In this document: positions 1 through 5,849 of the stretch, piece by piece
How the letters are laid out: the number at the start of each line of letters is the position of its first letter
Position numbering within the stretch: the stretch's first letter is position 1
Assembly (NCBI GenBank): GCA_020427625.1
Contig: JAGQOI010000103.1
Location: forward strand, 1 to 8,504
DNA: 8,504 nucleotides
Reading direction: 5' to 3'
Source: Phycisphaerales bacterium
GTDB taxonomy: Bacteria; Planctomycetota; Phycisphaerae; Phycisphaerales; SM1A02
Program-made: the position numbers and the translations under genes
Notes under the pieces: generated by a model
What the model was told of the DNA's origin: nothing
Database searches by the model: none
Seen by the model: only the letters and a program-made list of their open reading frames with translations

Positions 1-261
1 AAGCGACCCCTATTCGAGGCAGGATTGAACGTGCCCTCGCTCAAGCTCGACGTTGCACTGGCGACCGTTGAGGGTGTTGATTCGCATGATTGGATTCCTG
101 ACCTGGCTGCCGCCCTCGGTCTCGCTGAAGTGCAAGTCTTGAAGGCGTCGGTGTCTTGTTGGCTTTCCGATGCGACCAATCAAGCGGCGGCGCAAGATCT
201 GGTGAATCAGATCGGCGCACTGATGGCGGGCGCAAGCGTCGCCCACACCAGCGGCAGCTGA
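1..261 (+). CDS. C-terminal part of an unknown protein, open at the left edge
   Basis: The frame is open from the first base to a TGA at 259-261, giving 86 residues with no stop, so it is probably the C-terminal end of a gene that starts outside the window. A TTG at 25 could serve as an internal start, but no good Shine-Dalgarno sequence precedes it. The peptide is a balanced mix of hydrophobic and charged residues (for example DSHDWIPDLAAALGLAEVQV), which reads like a soluble alpha/beta or helical domain. I do not recognise the family. By hand count about two thirds of codons end in G or C, clearly fewer than in the other genes here, so it may have a different origin or be weakly constrained. 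It converges with the protease gene, with 54 bp between the stops. It could also be non-coding sequence that happens to be open. Confidence 0.4.
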   Translation, partial: KRPLFEAGLNVPSLKLDVALATVEGVDSHDWIPDLAAALGLAEVQVLKASVSCWLSDATNQAAAQDLVNQIGALMAGASVAHTSGS

Positions 262-315
262 AGACGCTAGGGGGCAGGACGATTGCTGGACCGCGCTGTG
301 CGAGTCGCGACGGAT

Positions 316-2475
316 CTACAGCGTCCAGTTCGCGAGCAGGATGGCGAGGTCGCCGGGCCCGACGATGCCGTCGCCGTCGAGGTCGGCGCCGCTCCCGCCC
401 CAGTCGGCGAGGAGGATGGCGAGATCGGCGGGATCGACGTCACCGTCGCCGTCGAGATCGCCGGGCACCCCGGCGTCGGAGCATTCGACGCCGAGCGCGG
501 TCCGGTTCAGACGAACGCCGTCGACGCCCGCCTCGACCACCGATCCGTTGATGAGGTCCGACGCGATGAAGCGCACGCGGACCTGGTTGGTCGGCGCGAC
601 GTAGTCGGCGATCCGGAACGACTTCAGATACCAGCCGCCCTGCACCTCGTCGCCGTCCGGACCGACCGTCTCGAGTTCGACCCAGTTCGCGCCGTCGTCG
701 CCGGAGATCTCGACGACGAAGACGTCTTCGAATGCCGCGGCACCCGCGGTGTTCGAGTACCAGCGCCAGTAGACGAGGTGCGGATCATCGGCGTCGGTCG
801 CATCGAGGGCGGGCGAGGTCAGGGTGGTCGACCCGTCGTCGACGTCGCTGTTGCCGTCGACGTTGTCGGTCAGGAAGCACTGGCCGGATCCGTCGGCGTC
901 CGCGGGCGGATCGCCGCGGTCGCCGCCGCCGATCGGCACGCCTCGCGTCCACGCGCCGTCCGTCAGGGCGGCATCGTTCGTGACGGTCCAGCCGAGGTCG
1001 GACTCGAAGTCGTCGATGAAGGCCGCGTCCGGTCCGATGCCGGACTGCGCGAAGTGGGCGTCGTCGGGATTGAAGACGTCGTTGACGATCTCGCCGACGG
1101 TGGTCTCGGCGCTGAAGAAGTACTCGAGGAACGAGCCGCATTCGGTCGCGGGGAACGGCGCGTCGTAGACGTTCGGTTCGGTCTCGGACATGGCGATCGA
1201 CTCGAACCCGTCGCCGAGGTCGAGGTGGAGGACGCCCGTGCCCGGCGCCGGCGTGCCGCCGTTGTCGCCGCTCACGACGACGCGCACGGTGTCGCCGGCA
1301 TTGTCGATGTGGTCGGGCAGGCCGTCGGGGAACGCGAAGGCGAGCGGCTGGGCGGGGATGCAGACGCCCCGCGGGTTGGCGAGGGCGTTCTGGAGTCCGG
1401 CGTTGTGGATCGCACAGCCGCTGTTCTGGCCGCCCGACACGTTGCATCCGCCGTTCGTGTGGATGCCGATCGCCTCGCCGGTGTCCTCGTTGAACACGGC
1501 GGATCCGGAGTTGCCGCCGGTGGTGTCGACGACGTACCGGATGATCGTGCCGCTCAGTTCCGTGTACGGACCGACGTGGGTCTGCTGGATGGTGTTCCAT
1601 TCGAGCGGCGAGCTGTCGACGCCGTGTCCGGTGATGCGGAGCGTCTGGATGCCGGGCGGCGGCGCGACCTCGGCGAGCGTGTAGAACTCGCCCTGCGCCT
1701 CGAACGGCGTGAGGTTCGTCGTGCTGTTCGGGAAGCAGCCGAAGTACGCCCAGTCGTTGCCGAGCCCGCCGCTCGCCGACTGGATCGACGACGCGTCGAC
1801 GACGTACTGGTCCTCCGGGCCGGGATGCTGCGCATCGCCGTTCGACGCCGACAGCGGCACGTTGAACTCGCACACGTCCGGCGCCCCCATGCAGTGACCG
1901 GCGCTCAGGAAGCAGTGGTTCGGATCATCGATGAGCCACGCCGTGCAGCCGATCGGCACGAGGCGCGCCACCCGCGGATCGTCCGAAGGCAGGCGGTCGT
2001 CGTCGGGACCGCAGATCGTCGCCGCCGCGCCCGGCGCGGCACCGGCGATGACGTGATCCACGGTCATCCGGCTGTGTCCGGCGCGGGGATCGGCGATGAT
2101 CTCGACGAGCACGGCGTCGCCGTTGAAGTAGGCGGACGTATTCCGCCACTGGCGGGCCGTCGTCGCGTCGAGGATCTGGTGGTGTCCGTCGGCCAGCGAG
2201 GTGAGGCGCATGACGGTCGGCATTCCGCCGGCGATCGTCGGCGCGCCGAGTTCGAGTTCGCGGAAGACGAGGCGGATCCACGGCGCGTCGGGGACGGTGA
2301 CGACGGTCGAGTAGACGAGCCCGCGCCGGGCGGCGGTGTTCACGACGGCGCCGGAATCGACGGCGACATCGACCTCGATCTGATCGAGCGGAGCGTTGGC
2401 GCGGAGGGAGGTGGCGGACAGGAGGAGGGCGACGGTCGCCACGATGAGGGAGAGCGGGCCGTTCGTACGTGCCAT
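316..2475 (-). CDS. Secreted trypsin-like serine protease with C-terminal dockerin-like module
   Basis: A 719-residue exported protease. I start it at the ATG at 2475 because a signal peptide begins there (MARTNGPLSLIVATVALLLS, cleavage near residue 26) and GAGGA lies 11 nt upstream; the in-frame ATG at 2553 adds an arginine/proline-rich leader and abuts the likely -10 box. Order of parts: signal peptide 1-26; N-terminal region to about 150 (SAYFNGD), perhaps a propeptide; trypsin-fold domain about 155-370; a beta-rich Ig-like stretch about 375-480; a jelly-roll or MAM-like domain about 485-665 (FIDDFESDLGWTV, DADGSGQCFLTDN); and two dockerin-type calcium loops at 673-684 and 698-709. The S1-family triad is visible as His194 (LSAGHC), Asp241 (GNDWAYF) and Ser323 (TTGGNSGSAVF). 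The predicted role is extracellular peptide-bond hydrolysis, with the dockerin module as an attachment or sorting tag. Substrate is unknown. The protease fold and export are secure; the middle domain names are less so. Confidence 0.9.
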   Translation of the reverse strand: MARTNGPLSLIVATVALLLSATSLRANAPLDQIEVDVAVDSGAVVNTAARRGLVYSTVVTVPDAPWIRLVFRELELGAPTIAGGMPTVMRLTSLADGHHQILDATTARQWRNTSAYFNGDAVLVEIIADPRAGHSRMTVDHVIAGAAPGAAATICGPDDDRLPSDDPRVARLVPIGCTAWLIDDPNHCFLSAGHCMGAPDVCEFNVPLSASNGDAQHPGPEDQYVVDASSIQSASGGLGNDWAYFGCFPNSTTNLTPFEAQGEFYTLAEVAPPPGIQTLRITGHGVDSSPLEWNTIQQTHVGPYTELSGTIIRYVVDTTGGNSGSAVFNEDTGEAIGIHTNGGCNVSGGQNSGCAIHNAGLQNALANPRGVCIPAQPLAFAFPDGLPDHIDNAGDTVRVVVSGDNGGTPAPGTGVLHLDLGDGFESIAMSETEPNVYDAPFPATECGSFLEYFFSAETTVGEIVNDVFNPDDAHFAQSGIGPDAAFIDDFESDLGWTVTNDAALTDGAWTRGVPIGGGDRGDPPADADGSGQCFLTDNVDGNSDVDDGSTTLTSPALDATDADDPHLVYWRWYSNTAGAAAFEDVFVVEISGDDGANWVELETVGPDGDEVQGGWYLKSFRIADYVAPTNQVRVRFIASDLINGSVVEAGVDGVRLNRTALGVECSDAGVPGDLDGDGDVDPADLAILLADWGGSGADLDGDGIVGPGDLAILLANWTL
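405..435 (-). repeat. 31-bp direct repeat, copy in the protease dockerin module
   Basis: These 31 bases are identical to 2744-2774 in the same orientation. They encode DPADLAILLA of the first dockerin repeat of the protease. The other copy encodes the second repeat of the neighbouring protein. Confidence 0.85.
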
Positions 2476-2486
2476 GGGGATGTTCG

Positions 2487-2491
2487 TCCTC
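2487..2491 (-). promoter_or_regulatory. Ribosome binding site deciding the protease start
   Basis: Read on the minus strand this is GAGGA, 11 nt upstream of the ATG at 2475. The spacing is slightly long, but together with the signal peptide that begins exactly at this ATG it supports the downstream start over the ATG at 2553. Confidence 0.5.
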
Positions 2492-2544
2492 GCCGGTGGG
2501 GGTGGTCGGGGTCGACGAGCCGCTCCGGCCGCCGTCGGAAACCA

Positions 2545-2550
2545 ATCATA
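2545..2550 (-). promoter_or_regulatory. Candidate -10 box of the protease gene
   Basis: On the minus strand this reads TATGAT, a 5/6 match to the sigma-70 -10 consensus, in an otherwise GC-rich stretch. It would give a leader of about 60 nt before the ATG at 2475. No convincing -35 element was found at 16-18 bp, so the call rests on the -10 alone. Confidence 0.4.
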
Positions 2551-2644
2551 CATGGAGGTTGCGTCGAATCACCGCCGAAACCTGCCGGGTCCGGTCGGGC
2601 GGGGGGATGAGGTGCCTGCGGCAGGTCCGATGTGGTGCGACGAC

Positions 2645-2673
2645 AGCGGCCTCCGGTGGAACCGGAGGCCGCT
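2645..2673 (-). terminator. Perfect 13-bp inverted repeat, probable terminator of the cysteine-rich gene
   Basis: AGCGGCCTCCGGT at 2645-2657 is the exact reverse complement of 2661-2673, with a 3-nt loop. It sits 54 bp beyond the stop of the 2727-4142 gene and upstream of the protease promoter region, where a transcription end is expected. No run of U follows the stem on either strand, so this is not a textbook intrinsic terminator. It may stop or protect the transcript as a bare GC-rich hairpin. Confidence 0.6.
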
Positions 2674-2726
2674 GGTGCGTTCGGGGGGTGCTCGCGACTC
2701 AGGTCACGATCGGGTCAGGGCTGGAT

Positions 2727-4142
2727 TCAGCAGGGACCCCAGGCGGCGAGGAGGATGGCGAGATCGGCGGGATCCGTGTTGCCGTCGTCGTCGAGGTCGC
2801 CGCCGGCGGTGCCCCAGGCGGCGAGGAGGGCGGCGAGGTCGGCCGGGCCGACGGTGCCGTCGTCGTCGAAGTCACCGACGCAGACGGCGGCGCCGTCCTG
2901 CGGGGTGCGGGTCACGACGTTGAACTCGGTGCCGTTGCCGAACTTGAAGAAGCCGGCGGTGAGCGCCAGGTCGTCGCGCGGGGGCGTGTTCGCGGTGAAC
3001 CAGAAGTTGTACATCGTGCCCCAGCGGAGGGCGTTGGCGTTGGCGTTGTCGGCCTCGGTCGAGGTGGACCAGGTGATGGAGCCGCTGCCGGTCGCGACGG
3101 CCCAGTCCGTGAGGTCATAGGGCTCGCCGGAGTGGTAGTCGACGTCGGAGAAGCCGATGTCGGTGATCGTGGTGCCGGTGCCGGTCGGGATGGTGACGGA
3201 GCGGACGGCGCGATCGTGGTTCATGTTGTAGAGGGCGTACTCGTAGCGCCAGGTGCCGTCTTCGTTGTCGATGACGTTGGTGCCGAGGATGTAGTAGCCG
3301 TCGGCGAGTTCGACGCCGCTGAGCTCGACGCCGGGGTCGTAGACGGCCCACGCGGCGATGGCCGGCTCGGCGGTCATCGTGGCGCCGTCCCAGGACGGCT
3401 GGTAGGTCGAACCGGAGAACGTGACCTTGCGCCACGACGCGTTGTTGTTGCCGTTGCGGGCACTCGCGTCGTCACGGGCGACGTACTGACCTTCGCCGAA
3501 GTACAGCGCGCCCGGGTTGTTCGCCGGATTGAGATCGCTGTTGCGGACCTGGATGCGGCGGGCGAGACCGCCCGAGTACGGCGGGTTGGCGTAGGGCCAG
3601 GGGAACACGCCGGTCGTGGGGTTCACCTCGTACTTCGGGCCGAGGCCGCCCTGGTTGCCGTTGAGGCTCGCGGTGTACGGGTCGGAGCAGCCGACGCCGA
3701 GTTCGCTGCAGCAGCAGTTGCCCGCCGGCTGGCAGGCGGCACAGAGCGACTGCTGCAGGGCGCAGAAGCCGTGCTTGAGCCAGCTCTGGCCGAGCTGCTG
3801 GAAGCGACCGTCCTTGAGACGGTAGATCGACTGCGCGATGACCGGGTGGAACGGCGAGTTGTCGTACCAGTCGAGCTGCTCATCACCCACGTTGCACGAC
3901 GTCGTGCCGATGGAGTACGACGTGATGACACCGTTCGTCGTGTAGCGGTTGATGCCGTTCAGGGAACCGACGATGACGTCGGGACCGATGATGCTGCCGG
4001 CGATCATGTTCGGGACTTCGGTCGTGTCGACGGACGCGTGACGTGACTTCGCCGAATTGATCGTGTCCTGCTGCATCTGGCCGACGACGATCGCGGATCC
4101 GGCAAGACCGGCCGCCGCCAGGGCGTACTGGAGGTACCTCAT
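2727..4142 (-). CDS. Secreted cysteine-rich protein of unknown function with C-terminal dockerin-like module
   Basis: A 471-residue protein that I do not recognise as an enzyme. The start is supported by GGAGAG at 4151-4156, 8 nt upstream, and by a hydrophobic N-terminus typical of an export signal (MRYLQYALAAAGLAGSAIVV, residues 1-20). Residues 127-152 hold seven cysteines (127, 134, 137, 143, 144, 145, 152), followed by CSDPYTASLNGNQGGLGPKY. The centre (about 190-410) is rich in Gly, Thr, Asn and Tyr and looks beta-stranded. Two dockerin-type calcium loops lie at 424-435 (DFDDDGTVGPAD) and 449-460 (DLDDDGNTDPAD), each followed by LLAAWG. Cys421 and the terminal Cys471 bracket this module. 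Planctomycetes carry many exported proteins of this style. Location outside the cytoplasm is a firm inference; the function is open. The next gene on this strand, 251 bp downstream, is the dockerin-tagged protease. Confidence 0.85.
   Translation of the reverse strand: MRYLQYALAAAGLAGSAIVVGQMQQDTINSAKSRHASVDTTEVPNMIAGSIIGPDVIVGSLNGINRYTTNGVITSYSIGTTSCNVGDEQLDWYDNSPFHPVIAQSIYRLKDGRFQQLGQSWLKHGFCALQQSLCAACQPAGNCCCSELGVGCSDPYTASLNGNQGGLGPKYEVNPTTGVFPWPYANPPYSGGLARRIQVRNSDLNPANNPGALYFGEGQYVARDDASARNGNNNASWRKVTFSGSTYQPSWDGATMTAEPAIAAWAVYDPGVELSGVELADGYYILGTNVIDNEDGTWRYEYALYNMNHDRAVRSVTIPTGTGTTITDIGFSDVDYHSGEPYDLTDWAVATGSGSITWSTSTEADNANANALRWGTMYNFWFTANTPPRDDLALTAGFFKFGNGTEFNVVTRTPQDGAAVCVGDFDDDGTVGPADLAALLAAWGTAGGDLDDDGNTDPADLAILLAAWGPC
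2744..2774 (-). repeat. 31-bp direct repeat, copy in the cysteine-rich gene's dockerin module
   Basis: Exact match to 405-435, same orientation, about 2.3 kb apart. It encodes DPADLAILLA in the second dockerin repeat of the cysteine-rich protein. Confidence 0.85.
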
Positions 4143-4317
4143 CGATTCATCTCTCCATAGGCTGGGTGTGGGGATACTGCACTGTGACTCGTGAGCGACC
4201 CCTCGTGAACGACGAATCCCGGACTTCGGGAACGCCGCGCACGGCGAACTCGCACAGACCGCAGACTCCGCCTCGATTCACAATCGTCGGCGCCGCTGCC
4301 GCTATCATACTGGCTCG
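4143..4317. promoter_or_regulatory. Divergent intergenic region between the cysteine-rich gene and the thpR-like gene
   Basis: This 175-bp gap must hold promoters for two diverging genes. It contains GGAGAG (4151-4156, minus strand), the ribosome binding site of the cysteine-rich gene. It also has two small inverted repeats, TCCCG/CGGGA at 4217-4221 and 4227-4231 and CGCCG/CGGCG at 4233-4246, and a TATCATA at 4303-4309 that resembles a -10 box on both strands. Nothing in it looks like a gene. Confidence 0.5.
4303..4309. promoter_or_regulatory. TATCATA, candidate -10 box readable on both strands
   Basis: On the plus strand TATCAT (5/6 to TATAAT) ends 9 nt before the ATG at 4318, so transcription would begin only a few bases before, or at, the start codon. 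On the minus strand the same bases read TATGAT and could drive the cysteine-rich gene with a leader of about 155 nt. A TTCACA at 4277-4282 is 20 bp away, too far for a typical -35. Confidence 0.35.
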
Positions 4318-4878
4318 ATGCCTCGAACGCCCGCAGAACTTCGGCTGTTTGTGGCCGTCGATCCGACGCCCGACCTCGCCGCGGCACTGCTCGCGGAAAT
4401 CGACAAGTGTCCGGAAATAACTGACTTACGTCGAGTTGCCGCCGGGCAGATCCACCTCACCCTCCAGTTCATCGGCGAGACGCCCGCCCGACACCTCGAC
4501 GAGGTCGCCGAGTCCTGCCGACGCGCCGCCGCCGGACTCGAACCCTTCGAACTCCGCCCGATCGACCTCATCCGCCTCCCGGAACGGGGGCCGGCCCGCC
4601 TCGTCGCGGCCCGCACCGACGCCCCGGCGACCCTGCTCGAACTCCAGCGCCGCCTCGCCCACCGACTCGCCCGAAGCCCGCGCGCCCGCGCGGGCGACCG
4701 CTTCCTGCCCCATCTCACCCTCGGACGCTTCCGATCGCCCCGCCCGCTCCCGCCGCTCCGCCGCCCGCTCGACCTCCCGCCCGCAACGATCACCGAGATC
4801 CGGCTCATGCGGAGCGTCCTCGCGCCGACCGGCGCCGTCCACCGACTCGTCGAAGCCGTCCCCCTCGGCAAGCCGTGA
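4318..4878 (+). CDS. thpR: RNA 2',3'-cyclic phosphodiesterase (2H phosphoesterase, ThpR/LigT family)
   Basis: A 186-residue cytoplasmic enzyme of the 2H phosphoesterase superfamily. Known members open 2',3'-cyclic phosphate ends of RNA to 2'-phosphates and can join tRNA half-molecules in vitro. Both signature H-x-T-x motifs are present: His46-Leu-Thr48 in IHLTLQFIG and His132-Leu-Thr134 in LPHLTLGRF. The family opening LRLFVAVDP is at residues 8-16, and the length matches bacterial members (about 180-190). The middle is unusually arginine-rich (QRRLAHRLARSPRARAGDR), as expected from the GC content. No Shine-Dalgarno sequence is visible before the ATG, and a -10-like TATCAT lies just upstream, so translation may be leaderless. 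It ends 19 bp from the convergent DUF952 gene. The family assignment is firm; the physiological substrate in any bacterium is uncertain. Confidence 0.93.
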   Translation: MPRTPAELRLFVAVDPTPDLAAALLAEIDKCPEITDLRRVAAGQIHLTLQFIGETPARHLDEVAESCRRAAAGLEPFELRPIDLIRLPERGPARLVAARTDAPATLLELQRRLAHRLARSPRARAGDRFLPHLTLGRFRSPRPLPPLRRPLDLPPATITEIRLMRSVLAPTGAVHRLVEAVPLGKP

Positions 4879-4897
4879 CCGTCCCGCCCGCCCTGCG

Positions 4898-5230
4898 TCA
4901 GCGCGGCCAGACCCAGGCGTCGTCCGTCGACGCCCGCACCATCACCTGCCGCGCGACCACCGCCTCCAGCGCCAGCGGGCCGTAGATGTGCGGGAACCGC
5001 TCGTGCGGACGATCGCGACCGGCCTCGCGCACGATCGGCGCGTCCACCAGCGCCTCGTCGATCGTCCACACGATCAGACGCGTCGCGCCGGCGAACCACC
5101 GGGCGGCGACCGCCAGGGCCTGCGCCGGCGTCTCGCTGCAATGAATGAACCCCTCGCGCATGAGCGACGCCGGCCGATACCCGCGGCTGCCCGCGAGGTC
5201 CGGCTCGGTCTCGAGAAGGTGATGGATCAT
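4898..5230 (-). CDS. DUF952 family protein
   Basis: A 110-residue soluble protein with the hallmarks of DUF952 (COG3502 type): an opening IHHL, a GYRPASLMREGFIHCS block at about 17-32, and FPHIYGPL at 79-86. The length is normal for the family. Function is not established; members are small cytoplasmic proteins with no signal peptide, as here. The ATG at 5230 is preceded only by a weak GCGGGA-like sequence. The gene begins 36 bp after the stop of the HU gene on the same strand, with no promoter or terminator evident between them, so co-transcription from the HU promoter is likely. It converges with the thpR-like gene 19 bp away, and the short gap has room for no separate terminator. Confidence 0.9.
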   Translation of the reverse strand: MIHHLLETEPDLAGSRGYRPASLMREGFIHCSETPAQALAVAARWFAGATRLIVWTIDEALVDAPIVREAGRDRPHERFPHIYGPLALEAVVARQVMVRASTDDAWVWPR

Positions 5231-5266
5231 CGTCCCGCCACGATGCCGTCGAGACCCGGCGTCGCC

Positions 5267-5536
5267 TTACAGCGTGTCCTTCAGCGTCGGGCTCGGACGG
5301 AAGGACACCGTCCTCGACGCCTTGATCTCCATCGGCTCACCGGTCATCGGGTGACGCCCGGTGCGCGCGGCTCGCTGCTTGCGGGTGAACGTGCCGAACC
5401 CGACGATCGTGACCGCCTCATCCCGCTTCAGGCCCTCGGCGATGCTCGCCACGACCGCCTCCACCGCACGACTCGCCTGAGCCTTCGAATCTCCCAGCCG
5501 AGCAGCCACCGCTTCGACGAGTTCGCCCTTGTTCAT
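5267..5536 (-). CDS. HU family DNA-binding protein
   Basis: An 89-residue histone-like nucleoid protein of the HU/IHF family, which bends and compacts DNA as a dimer. The start MNKGELV at 5536 fits the family exactly and has GGAG/GAGG within 4-9 nt upstream; the longer in-frame ATG at 5596 adds 20 non-homologous residues. The N-terminal helices (to about 40) are followed by the beta-arm signature GFGTFTRKQRAARTGRHPMT at residues 46-65. Pro63 occupies the position of the intercalating proline of HU, and the C-terminal helix ends in PTLKD. The residue Met64 replaces the usual Gln of NPQTGE. A strong sigma-70-like promoter lies about 90-115 bp upstream. Whether it acts as a homodimer or with a second HU subunit cannot be told here. 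Confidence 0.96.
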   Translation of the reverse strand: MNKGELVEAVAARLGDSKAQASRAVEAVVASIAEGLKRDEAVTIVGFGTFTRKQRAARTGRHPMTGEPMEIKASRTVSFRPSPTLKDTL

Positions 5537-5849
5537 GATGCCTCGCTCCGGAATCACCCAATGGAGAAATGATCGTGCGGCACGACGCGTCGACATGCGT
5601 CATGCGAAATGAAAGTGGGGTAGGCGAATGTAGTCCCGGACCCGATCGTGTCAATCGGCCGGTTCGTCCCCGACCTCCCGAGGCCGCGCCGCGACGCCCG
5701 GGCGATCAATCACGATGTGGCGTCGCCGCCGCCGTCGGACCACCACGGCTAGTGAGTCCGCGCCGCGCGGCCGGGTCCGAGCGGCGCCGAGAATTCGTCG
5801 AAATCCCCGCGGACTCGATACGCTGAAGACCCCGCGGAGTGCCGTCCCG
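5537..5849. promoter_or_regulatory. Divergent intergenic region between HU and the dehydrogenase
   Basis: This 313-bp gap holds the HU promoter (5627-5654) and an HU leader of about 85 nt containing a near-palindrome, ACGCGTCGACATGCGT at 5585-5600. On the right it carries the ribosome binding site of the dehydrogenase, GGAG at 5836-5839, 10 nt before the ATG at 5850. No clear -10/-35 pair for the dehydrogenase was found; GATACGCT at 5817-5824 is a weak candidate. The part from about 5655 to 5790 is GC-rich and shows nothing I can name. Confidence 0.5.
5627..5654 (-). promoter_or_regulatory. Sigma-70-type promoter of HU (and probably DUF952)
   Basis: On the minus strand a perfect -35 TTGACA (5649-5654) is followed after 16 bp by TACATT (5627-5632), a 4/6 match to the -10 consensus. 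Transcription would start near 5620 and give a leader of about 85 nt before the HU ATG. The surrounding stretch is noticeably richer in A and T than the flanking coding DNA. Confidence 0.65.

Noticed and set aside
264..323. GACGCT/AGCGTC pair flanking the convergent stops as a bidirectional terminator
   Set aside because: A 6-bp stem with a loop of nearly 50 nt is weak and expected by chance.
2476..2553. Upstream in-frame ATG (2553) as the protease start
   Set aside because: It would put 26 arginine/proline-rich residues before the signal peptide, lacks its own ribosome binding site and abuts the likely -10 box.
283..2610. A 775-codon open frame on the plus strand, opposite the protease gene
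   Set aside because: Its translation is low-complexity (Val, Arg, Asp, Gly, Ala runs) with no recognisable domain, while the minus frame has a signal peptide, catalytic triad and dockerin. Long antisense frames are expected in DNA this GC-rich.
2469..4046. A 525-codon plus-strand open frame opposite the cysteine-rich gene
   Set aside because: Same pattern: a repetitive VDVG/RRA composition, no motifs, and the minus strand gives a coherent exported protein with a good ribosome binding site.
5537..5596. Upstream in-frame ATG (5596) as the HU start
   Set aside because: HU proteins are about 90 residues and begin with M-N-K-x-E-L; the extra 20 residues match nothing in the family.
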